From: Listeria weihenstephanensis
Lineage (GTDB): Bacteria; Bacillota; Bacilli; Lactobacillales; Listeriaceae
Reading direction: 5' to 3'
DNA: 64,000 nucleotides
Assembly (NCBI RefSeq): GCF_003534205.1
Contig: NZ_CP011102.1
Coordinates: 2,802,036-2,866,035, forward strand
Part shown: positions 57,807 to 64,000 of the stretch, piece by piece
Layout: each line of letters starts with the position of its first letter
How positions within the stretch are numbered: the first letter of the stretch is position 1
Program-made: the position numbers and the translations under genes
The notes under the pieces: model-generated
Told to the model about the DNA's origin: nothing
Database searches by the model: none
The model's input: the letters and a program-made list of their open reading frames with translations, nothing else

Positions 57807-57859
57807 AAACCATTTTTAAGAATTGATTAGAAATCAGATTTGGCTTTAACCTCCGCCAC
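57787..57859 (-). repeat. Dispersed ~70-bp repeat, copy C
   Basis: Same element as copies A and B. Lies just after the Mga-like gene's terminator. Confidence 0.85.
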
Positions 57860-57871
57860 TCTATTTTCAAT

Positions 57872-57911
57872 AAAAAAACTCCAGCATCAGCACTTACTGA
57901 CACTAGAGTTT
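57872..57911 (-). terminator. Terminator of the Mga-like regulator
   Basis: Minus strand AAACTC-AG-GTCAG / CTGATGCTGGAGTTT with G-U pairs, followed by T7. Confidence 0.8.
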
Positions 57912-57921
57912 CCTTCTATTA

Positions 57922-59394
57922 TTAAATAAATTCATCCATGTGAAATATGATGTTACGAATCTGTTCCCAATCATTCTCTGTTGGAACCCGCTCAGCCGTG
58001 TAAACTTCGCAACCTAATATCTCACTATCATCTTTATAATTACATACTACAACATCCACTTTACGTTCCTCTACAAGTTCATTCGTAACATGATAATTCG
58101 TCAAAAGTGTGATTCGGACATTTTGAATATTGAATTTCTCTACCAAAGTCGCCAAATAGTTCAAATAGGCATTAGGACCATCAAATGTAAATAAAATGTG
58201 GCGCTCACGTTCTTTGAAGCGCTTATTATGAGCCATACAATGTGTAAACATCGTCAAATTCACCGCTACGTCCTCTATATACTCTATGTTAGCAATTTGC
58301 TTAATTGGGTCATTTTGCAATAAGTCTACCCATTTGTAAAACAACGCCTTATGCCCACCTTTTACAAATTGATTGACCTCATACACATTTTTTTGAAATA
58401 AAGGTGTTAGCTTAGACAATAGAATTTGATTACGCAAATAGGAGATGAAAACCCTTAAGTCAACTGCCTCTGCATCATCCACCCCTAACACTTGAAATGC
58501 CTTCGCCAAAAAATCATCGACTGCATCCTTTTCCTCTTTAGAATGAAAATCGCTTATAACTCTATCCTCTAAATACACAAAAATATCCATTGTCAAAAAA
58601 TCAACGTACACTATCTCATCCTCAGGCAAACTTTCTACCACCATAATTGGAAGTAGTGATTCTGCAACTTGAAATAACACATGATATGTTTCCATTTGTT
58701 TTTGGATTTTTTTAAGTTCTGGATTTATTTTGACAAAATGACCCTGTTTAATGCGATTATTTACTACCATAAGCCAATATATTGCTCTTCTGTATTGTGA
58801 ATAATTAGTCGTTTTTCTGATCTCATCATACCCAGCTAATACCTTATTGTGAAACTCATGTTCAGCCTCTGTTGGGTGACTTATCGTTGAGATATCATTC
58901 ATACTATAGAAGAAGTTGAAAAAGAAATGTCGAATATTTACTTCCTCACCAAGAAATGCTATCGGTGTTAACGTTAGTTCCAGCTTAAATTCCTTTAATA
59001 GATTTTTCAAGTATGTTAAATATCTCTGTAGCGTCGATGTTGATATAAAAAGTTCATCTGCCCATTCATCGATACTCTTGACCTCTTCCCGAAAAACACC
59101 ATTCACAATAAGAAGTAATGGCGATTCCTCAGAAATTCTAACAATCAGATCATCGACGTAATGCGTGTGATTAATGGAATAGCCATACAGCGTATTTAGT
59201 TCTAATATTTCTTGTTCTGGAAACGAATGCTCGATGTCCTTGATATCTCTAGATAGTGTTCGTTTGGAAATATCCAAATCCTCTGCGATTTCGTCTACCG
59301 TAAGAGGGAATTTAGCATCGTAAATTTTCTGCAACACCTTGATTTGTCGCCTAACCTTTTTTTCTGCAATCAACTGTAAAAAGAAATGATTCAT
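57922..59394 (-). CDS. Mga-like helix-turn-helix regulator
   Basis: About 490 residues from ATG 59394 (MNHFFLQLIAEKKVRRQ), with GGGGGTG upstream. The frame extends to 59499 but would pass through a terminator hairpin. The first HTH is LTVDEIAEDLDISKRTLSRDIKDIE; a second Mga-type HTH (EWADELFISTSTLQRYLTYL) follows near 145-170. A long helical PRD-like middle and an EIIB-like end (ILFTFDGPNAYLNYLATLVEKFN) complete the plan. No PTS target histidines were assigned. Probably controls nearby surface genes. Confidence 0.85.
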   Translation of the reverse strand: MNHFFLQLIAEKKVRRQIKVLQKIYDAKFPLTVDEIAEDLDISKRTLSRDIKDIEHSFPEQEILELNTLYGYSINHTHYVDDLIVRISEESPLLLIVNGVFREEVKSIDEWADELFISTSTLQRYLTYLKNLLKEFKLELTLTPIAFLGEEVNIRHFFFNFFYSMNDISTISHPTEAEHEFHNKVLAGYDEIRKTTNYSQYRRAIYWLMVVNNRIKQGHFVKINPELKKIQKQMETYHVLFQVAESLLPIMVVESLPEDEIVYVDFLTMDIFVYLEDRVISDFHSKEEKDAVDDFLAKAFQVLGVDDAEAVDLRVFISYLRNQILLSKLTPLFQKNVYEVNQFVKGGHKALFYKWVDLLQNDPIKQIANIEYIEDVAVNLTMFTHCMAHNKRFKERERHILFTFDGPNAYLNYLATLVEKFNIQNVRITLLTNYHVTNELVEERKVDVVVCNYKDDSEILGCEVYTAERVPTENDWEQIRNIIFHMDEFI

Positions 59395-59497
59395 CGTAAC
59401 ACCCCCATAAAAGTACATGCAAAAATCCATATGCGCTTGAACTTCATTATACCCAGACGACATGAAAAAGCAATTCACAGCTCTTCTTCTACAAAAC

Positions 59498-59543
59498 AAA
59501 ATAGGACACGAACTGATTTATAAAACCAGTTTGCGTCCTATTT
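59498..59543 (-). terminator. Terminator after the SH3b gene
   Basis: AAATAGGAC...AACTG / CAGTT...GTCCTATTT long stem; T-rich on the minus side. Lies between the SH3b gene stop and the Mga-like start. Confidence 0.7.
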
Positions 59544-59647
59544 CATTCTTCGTGGGGGGAGTTTGTGCAAAAATATATGTGATGAGTTACTCATTCTTGT
59601 GATGCAATCCTACTTACTTCACAACTTTCACTCTTGTTGCAAAAAAC

Positions 59648-60274
59648 TTATTTTACGTTTAAAAATTGTGTACCCACATATCCTGTTTGGCCTTTATACA
59701 TTACTTTGCTCCAGCCATACTTGTCTTCAACAAACGTTACTTTTTCGCCTTTTTTAAGCGTTCCTAAGATCTTAGATGTTTTGCTTTGGCTAGCGCGAAC
59801 GTAAACAGTTGATTTAGCAGTTACTGTTTTTGTTGTCGCTTTTTTCACTACTGGTGCTGTTTTTGGTGCTACTGTTGTTTTTGGTGCCACTTTTGTCGGG
59901 GCTGTTTTCACTGCTGGTGCTACTTTCTTAGCTGTATCAACTTGTTTGCCTGGAACGTTTAGGAATCTAGTTCCAACATAGCCTGTTTTACCTTTGTATG
60001 TTACTTTACTCCAACCGTAGTCATCTTTTACAAAGTATACTTTTTCACCTTTTTTAAGTGTTCCGAGTACTTTAGAGTTTGTGTTTTCACCAGCGCGTAC
60101 ATTTACTGCTGATTTCACGGTTACCATTTGCGGTTTTGCTGTGTAATAAGTAGTTTGTGTTGCTGCCTCTGCTGTGAATGCTCCTGCTGCTACTGTTGTG
60201 AATGCCAATGTCAATGCTAGTCCTGCTGCTGCCACCATTTTAGTTGTTTTGTTGTTCAATACGTTGTTCATCAT
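59648..60274 (-). CDS. Secreted protein with two SH3b domains
   Basis: 208 residues. Signal peptide ends near AEAA (about 38). Two bacterial SH3 domains (about 48-107 and 145-206) share VNVRAGENTNSKVLGTLKKG and VYVRASQSKTSKILGTLKKG, each ending in GYVGT(R/Q)FLNV. They are joined by a Lys/Ala/Thr/Pro-rich linker. SH3b domains bind cell-wall peptide; no hydrolase domain is present, so it is a wall-binding or adaptor protein. GAAGGAGAG precedes two adjacent ATGs. Confidence 0.9.
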   Translation of the reverse strand: MMNNVLNNKTTKMVAAAGLALTLAFTTVAAGAFTAEAATQTTYYTAKPQMVTVKSAVNVRAGENTNSKVLGTLKKGEKVYFVKDDYGWSKVTYKGKTGYVGTRFLNVPGKQVDTAKKVAPAVKTAPTKVAPKTTVAPKTAPVVKKATTKTVTAKSTVYVRASQSKTSKILGTLKKGEKVTFVEDKYGWSKVMYKGQTGYVGTQFLNVK

Positions 60275-60625
60275 AATCTCTCCTTCAAATTTAGGTTTAT
60301 TAGTAATTGGATAATTGCAGTTTTATAAGTTTTCTAAGGGGCGCCCTTTCGATACCTTTATATTACACTACAATGATTTCAAAGTCAATACTTTTATTAC
60401 GATTATATTACAAATATTTAAGATTTATATCAAAAACGGAGCCTTTCTTACATTAAAATATCCTATTCGAGCTTATTTCTAGTAAAGAATTCGCATTATA
60501 TCAAGCAAAAGCCACTTCCAAGTTACATTTTTGTAATATTACTGTAACATAGGTTTATTAGGCTATCCTTTTCCCTAGCTGTGATATAATAATGGAGAAA
60601 AGAACGCTAAAGGAGGAAATAATTT
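60275..60625. other. Divergent region SH3b / lactonase
   Basis: 351 bases. An extended -10 (TGATATAAT, near 60585-60593) serves the lactonase on plus. The rest is AT-rich without a gene. Confidence 0.5.
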
Positions 60626-61672
60626 ATGGCTAACAAAGAAGCAATTGCCTACATTGGTACATACACCAAAGTAGAAAGTGAAGGAATTTACCGCCTTCAT
60701 ATCGATAAGAAAACTGGGGAAATCACGCAGAACAAACTTGCTGGTAAAATGGATAACCCTACTTATTTGAAATTGACAGATGATCAAAAACATCTTTATT
60801 CTGTAGCAAAAGATGGCGAAAATGGTGGTGTTGCTGCCTTTGCTATTAAAGAAGACGGCTCGCTTGACTATTTAAACCAAGAATTAAAAGCTGGAAATCC
60901 TCCTTGTTATGTCGATGCATCAAAAGACGGCGCGTATGTCGTTTCAGCGAACTATCATTTAGGAACAATCGTGGCTTACCCAACAGATAAAGGCGCTCTA
61001 AAAGCTCCGAGCTCCGAGGTACAACACATTGGTACAGGCCCTAACAAAGACCGCCAAGAAAAAGCACATGCCCATTTCGCTGGTTTCACGCCAGATGAAA
61101 AGTTTGTTATCACGTGTGATCTTGGAACAGATTATGTAACAACGTACGCATTAACAGACGGCATTCTCGAAAAAGTAAGCGATTTAAAAGTAAAAGGTGG
61201 TAGCGGTCCTCGTAACCTTGTTTTCCATCCTAACGCAAAAATTGCTTACATTATGACCGAAATGGCGGCTGACGTTGTTGTTGCTGCTTATGATGAAGCA
61301 ACTGGAACACTAACTGAAATCCAAAATATTGCTTCATTACCAGCTGATTTTACGGCTGAAAATAAAGGTAGCGCGATTCACATTTCAAACGACGGCCGCT
61401 TCCTTTACGTTTCTAATCGCGGGCAAGATGCCGTTGTTACTTTTGCCATTAATGAAGAAGGCAAGCTGAAATTGGTTGCTACGACTCATGTTGAAGGCGT
61501 TGGCCCACGTGATTTCGATCTTGATCCAAGTGGTGAAATATTGCTTGTATCAAACGAAAACACGAACAACGTAACGGTATTTGGTGTCAATAAAGAAACT
61601 GGCGCACTCGCGCTACTTCAAAAAGACATTCACGTTCCAGAACCAGTTTGCGTCAAATTTATTAACGAATAA
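60626..61672 (+). CDS. pgl: 6-phosphogluconolactonase-type beta-propeller (lactonase family)
   Basis: 348 residues, seven-bladed propeller of the YkgB/Pgl family: AYIGTYTKVESEGIYRL at the start, PCYVDASKDGAYVVSANYH, KAHAHFAGFTPDEKFV, HISNDGRFLYVSNRGQDAV and PRDFDLDPSGEILLVSNENTNN. Hydrolyses 6-phosphogluconolactone in the pentose phosphate pathway. AAAGGAGG precedes the ATG. A terminator separates it from the next gene. Confidence 0.92.
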   Translation: MANKEAIAYIGTYTKVESEGIYRLHIDKKTGEITQNKLAGKMDNPTYLKLTDDQKHLYSVAKDGENGGVAAFAIKEDGSLDYLNQELKAGNPPCYVDASKDGAYVVSANYHLGTIVAYPTDKGALKAPSSEVQHIGTGPNKDRQEKAHAHFAGFTPDEKFVITCDLGTDYVTTYALTDGILEKVSDLKVKGGSGPRNLVFHPNAKIAYIMTEMAADVVVAAYDEATGTLTEIQNIASLPADFTAENKGSAIHISNDGRFLYVSNRGQDAVVTFAINEEGKLKLVATTHVEGVGPRDFDLDPSGEILLVSNENTNNVTVFGVNKETGALALLQKDIHVPEPVCVKFINE

Positions 61673-61678
61673 AAAAAT

Positions 61679-61714
61679 AAGAGGCCCCAGCGCGCAAACG
61701 TTCGGAGCCTCTTT
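61679..61714 (+). terminator. Terminator after the lactonase
   Basis: AAGAGGC / GCCTCTT stem and T3. It is close to the next gene's ribosome site, so some read-through is likely. Confidence 0.65.
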
Positions 61715-61733
61715 AATTAGGAGGAATATTTAT

Positions 61734-62771
61734 ATGACACTTACTATTGGTTATATAGGATTTGGGAAGAGTACCACCCGTTACCACATGCCTTACACGC
61801 TCATTCGCGACAATATCCGCATCAAAACGATCTACAATCACCGTCGCAAGCCAGAACTCGAGGCCGAATACGCGAAATATAATATTGCGTTCACCGACCA
61901 ATTAGATGATTTGCTACAAGACACGGAGATTCAATTAGCTTGTATCTGCACGCCCGCAAGCACACATTACGATCTCGCAAAAAAAGCACTAGAAAACGGT
62001 AAAAACGTCCTTGTTGAAAAACCGTTCTGTACAACATCAGAGGAAGCCGAGGAACTATTCGCGCTCGCTAAATCAAAAGGCTTAATCGCGATGGCGTATC
62101 AAAACCGCCGCTTCGACAGTGATTTCCTTGCTGTCAAAGAAGTTCTTGCTAGCGGAAAACTGGGCGAACTCGTGGAACTAGAATCTCATATGGATTACTA
62201 CCGTCCCGACGCTCCCGATGCCCCAGGAAAGTACTACGATGGCGCCTTCTACGGACTTGGCGTTCACATGATGGATCAGATTATCGACTTATTTGGCCGT
62301 CCCGACGAAGTGAGCTACGATATCCGCTCTATCCGTAATCCTAAAAATCCCGATGACACTTTTGAAGTTCAGTTCTTTTATCCAGTCTTGAAAGTGATCG
62401 TCAAAACAAGCCATTTAGTGAATATTCCTTATCCAAAATTCACCCTACATGGCACAAAAGGCAGTTTTGTCAAATATGGTATTGACCAACAAGAAACGTA
62501 TCTCAAAGCTGGTGTAATGCCAGGTGAGCCCGATTTTGGTATTGATCCCAAAGAAAACTATGGCACGCTCGTTTACGTCGACGCGACTGGCGAAACAAAA
62601 GAAGAAACCGTTCCAACACCGCTTGGAGACTACGGTCGCCTTTACGATCAGCTGCACGATGCGATCCTAAATGGCACACGCAAACTAGTAAGCGATGAAG
62701 AAACACTAACCAACATGACCATCCTAGAACAAGGCTTCACTGGCAAAAATCCACGTGTGATATCTCTATAG
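61734..62771 (+). CDS. Gfo/Idh/MocA-family oxidoreductase
   Basis: 345 residues from ATG 61734, with TTAGGAGGAA upstream; a frame extending back into the lactonase gene is rejected. NAD(P)-binding start IGYIGFGKSTTRYHMPY, then CTPASTHYDLAKKALENGKNVLVEKPF with the EKP motif, and the C-terminal substrate domain with GAFYGLGVHMMDQIIDLFG. Substrate unknown, probably a sugar or polyol. Confidence 0.9.
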   Translation: MTLTIGYIGFGKSTTRYHMPYTLIRDNIRIKTIYNHRRKPELEAEYAKYNIAFTDQLDDLLQDTEIQLACICTPASTHYDLAKKALENGKNVLVEKPFCTTSEEAEELFALAKSKGLIAMAYQNRRFDSDFLAVKEVLASGKLGELVELESHMDYYRPDAPDAPGKYYDGAFYGLGVHMMDQIIDLFGRPDEVSYDIRSIRNPKNPDDTFEVQFFYPVLKVIVKTSHLVNIPYPKFTLHGTKGSFVKYGIDQQETYLKAGVMPGEPDFGIDPKENYGTLVYVDATGETKEETVPTPLGDYGRLYDQLHDAILNGTRKLVSDEETLTNMTILEQGFTGKNPRVISL

Positions 62772-63145
62772 GACAAAACTCGAGATAAGGCAAAAACGCC
62801 CTCCCCCTTACTTCGGGTAGGACGAAAAATTTTGCTTTACACAAATCGAGCGAAAGCGTTTGTATTCAAGGAGTTTTGTGGAAGCCAGAAGCGGAGCATA
62901 CTCGTGTATGTGATGACTGAAAACAGGGAGAGGGTAGTTTCCTCGACTATGTAAGAAGTTAAGCGAAACTGCTCTTGTGTAGCAGAACCTTAAAGAAGTC
63001 CCACAATCCGTGTTCTAAAAACCTTGAATGACCGCCTTTTCGCGTTGCTCATAGGCATATTGGGGCTGTAACTCAATTTATTTCGGACAGCCCCAACAAT
63101 GCGAGCGCTTGTCGCCGATTTATCTGAGGTATGTTTCTATTCAGT
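62772..63145. ncRNA. Structured intergenic region, candidate RNA
   Basis: 374 bases without a gene but with many pairings. ACAAAACTC (62774-62782) pairs with GAGTTTTGT (62871-62879). A GC-GAAA-GC tetraloop hairpin lies near 62848-62857. CATAC-tcgt-GTATG is near 62898. GTAGTTTC near 62935 pairs with GAAACTGC near 62964. A perfect 10-bp hairpin TTGGGGCTGT/ACAGCCCCAA sits at 63060-63096, without a T-run. Strand is taken as plus for description only. Confidence 0.35.
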
Positions 63146-63547
63146 TTACCAAACTAATTGCCATGTTAAGCCAAACTTATCCGTTACCCAAGTTACTTTT
63201 TTAAATGGTCCCATCTCAACAGGCCCCATCATCACCGACCCACCTTCAGAAAAAGCGGCAAACAAGCGATCAAATTCAGCCTCATCTTGACATTGTACTA
63301 GAATGGAAGTCGCCCACGTAAGCGGAGTTAGGAATTCAGATTCCATATCCATAACCATGAACGACTGACCGCGAAGTGCGAACACACCAGTCAACAATTT
63401 ACCAGTCTCCCCGCGATCCTCTTCGCCGATATATGTCTTACTAAACACCTCTGCTTCTTCAAATAAGCTCACGTAAAAGTCCATCGCGGCTTCCGCATTC
63501 CCTGCAAACGTTAAAAAAGTTGAAATCGAATTTTTAGCTTCAATCAT
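63146..63547 (-). CDS. PhnB-like VOC (glyoxalase-fold) protein
   Basis: About 133 residues from MIEAKNSISTFLTF. AGGAGG lies about 10 bases upstream; earlier in-frame ATGs are too near it, and a start at 63583 would overlap the previous gene. Fold markers: FLTFAGNAEAAMDFYVSLF, the (Q)SFMVMD strand, and the end FGPVxxGPFKKVTWVTDKFGLTWQLVW in the form GPVEMGPFKKVTWV. Often annotated as 3-demethylubiquinone methyltransferase-like; actual activity unknown. Confidence 0.88.
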   Translation of the reverse strand: MIEAKNSISTFLTFAGNAEAAMDFYVSLFEEAEVFSKTYIGEEDRGETGKLLTGVFALRGQSFMVMDMESEFLTPLTWATSILVQCQDEAEFDRLFAAFSEGGSVMMGPVEMGPFKKVTWVTDKFGLTWQLVW

Positions 63548-63572
63548 AATCATCATTCCTCCTAATTTCTTA

Positions 63573-63878
63573 TTACATAACACCTATCAAAATCAGCAAA
63601 AAGAAAATAATCCAAAATACGATATATGCCATCGAAATAATAAACCCAATAATCGGAAAAAAATTACGTTCGCGTTCGTTAGCAATTCCTAAAAGCGATA
63701 TGATAAATGTAATAACTGCCACAACAAAAATGGCGATAAACCAATTACTCACCGTCACAATGAAGAATGCAACAGGCTTCATAAAAATCATTACAATACA
63801 TAGAATTCCTAGTAAAAATGCCATAACGCCTAAGAAAGTTGTTCGTTTTTTGAGCGGTACTTCTTCCATGTCATCCAT
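63573..63878 (-). CDS. Small membrane protein (DUF4190-like)
   Basis: 101 residues, three hydrophobic segments (about 15-30, 36-65 and 73-100) after an acidic start MDDMEEVPLKKR. The arrangement with FLGVMAFLLGILCIV at the start resembles DUF4190 proteins. AAAGGGATG precedes the ATG. Precedes the PhnB-like gene on the same strand by about 25 bases. Confidence 0.75.
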   Translation of the reverse strand: MDDMEEVPLKKRTTFLGVMAFLLGILCIVMIFMKPVAFFIVTVSNWFIAIFVVAVITFIISLLGIANERERNFFPIIGFIISMAYIVFWIIFFLLILIGVM

Positions 63879-63897
63879 TGTTCGTCATCCCTTTATC

Positions 63898-64000
63898 CTA
63901 ATTTTTAACGACACCGCGTTCCACATACTGCATATCATTCGCCGATTCCACAGTATATTTCCCGTTCTCATAGCTTATTTTCGTGACACTCGCGTTTTCA
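63898..64000 (-). CDS. C-terminal end of a protein (partial)
   Basis: The frame enters from the right edge and stops at TAG 63898-63900. Visible are 33 residues: ENASVTKISYENGKYTVESA, then NDMQYVERGVVKN. It looks like an alternating beta-strand end of a soluble or secreted protein. Too short for family assignment. It precedes the small membrane protein by about 20 bases, so it is probably in the same operon. Confidence 0.55.
   Translation of the reverse strand, partial: ENASVTKISYENGKYTVESANDMQYVERGVVKN

Larger units (their letters stand above)
57404..57871. other. Repeat-rich intergenic region before the Crp/Fnr gene
   Basis: About 470 bases composed of an ordered duplication: block X1 (57442-57498), repeat B (57499-57570), block X2 (57592-57652, like X1), a coding relic (57651-57806) and repeat C (57787-57859). 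It should contain the regulator's promoter. Confidence 0.7.

Noticed and set aside
61581..61733. N-terminal extension of the Gfo/Idh gene into the lactonase gene
   Set aside because: A terminator and a strong ribosome site (TTAGGAGGAA) lie before ATG 61734, where the Rossmann start begins.

Overview
The window looks like a chromosome segment from a Listeria-type member of the Firmicutes (Listeria sensu lato, family Listeriaceae). The evidence is AT-leaning DNA with strong AGGAGG-type ribosome binding sites, a Firmicute-order sufCDSUB operon, a histidine operon with short HisG plus HisZ, a Listeria-style giant surface protein family (Cry1Ac D-VI-like 'ELFT' repeats plus bacterial Ig repeats), a WXG/LXG type VII secretion toxin locus, and an Mga/Crp-type regulator pair. 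Species was assigned from family resemblance only; no search was possible.

Layout. 1-7.9 kb, mostly minus strand: a partial membrane protein (PAP2-like), an alpha/beta hydrolase, a truncated UvrC-like GIY-YIG protein, a secreted GH18 chitinase, and a cassette made of a secreted polypeptide, a hairpin, an ABC ATPase and an ABC permease. 8.0-9.5 kb: a complete ISL3-family insertion sequence with 8-bp target duplications, inserted at the terminator of the suf operon. 9.5-14.7 kb: sufCDSUB for Fe-S cluster assembly. 15-18.6 kb: a lipoprotein, a candidate C-rich small RNA, and a GntR regulator with a GH1 beta-glucosidase. 18.9-22.3 kb: an LXG toxin with a TNT-type NAD-glycohydrolase C-terminus, two small helper proteins, duplicated immunity-like genes, and next to it an unannotated 36-residue holin-like (Fst/TxpA type) toxin. 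22.4-24.8 kb: a guanine-class purine riboswitch controlling an NCS2 purine permease, then hisJ. 24.8-27.4 kb: a large Ig-repeat surface protein. 27.6-35.1 kb: a complete histidine operon hisZGDBHAFIEC. 35.1-39.5 kb: a structured-RNA candidate, small membrane proteins, a 2OG-Fe dioxygenase operon and gdhA.

39.5-52.1 kb is an exopolysaccharide operon read on the minus strand. It encodes a DUF4352-type lipoprotein, a CpsC-like co-polymerase, a BY-kinase, a UDP-GlcNAc 4,6-dehydratase, a glycosyltransferase, a UDP-sugar dehydrogenase, a second glycosyltransferase, the initiating sugar transferase, a PglE/EpsN-type aminotransferase, a Wzy-like polymerase, an acetyltransferase and a Wzx flippase. 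The flippase is fused to a PglD/NeuD-type acetyltransferase. Dehydratase, aminotransferase and the fused acetyltransferase together form a bacillosamine-type pathway feeding the initiating transferase. 52.3-56.5 kb is a 1380-residue repeat adhesin. 56.7-59.4 kb holds a Crp/Fnr regulator and an Mga-like regulator, with a dispersed ~70-bp repeat shared with the region just upstream of the polysaccharide operon. 59.6-64 kb has a secreted SH3b protein, a Pgl-type lactonase, a Gfo/Idh oxidoreductase, a structured intergenic stretch, a PhnB-like protein and small membrane proteins.

The best candidates for something new are the secreted-peptide/ABC cassette, the Wzx-PglD fusion, the TNT toxin with its neighbouring holin-like toxin, the C-rich sRNA, two structured intergenic RNAs, and the three-copy repeat around the surface genes. 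No CRISPR array, rRNA or tRNA was seen.
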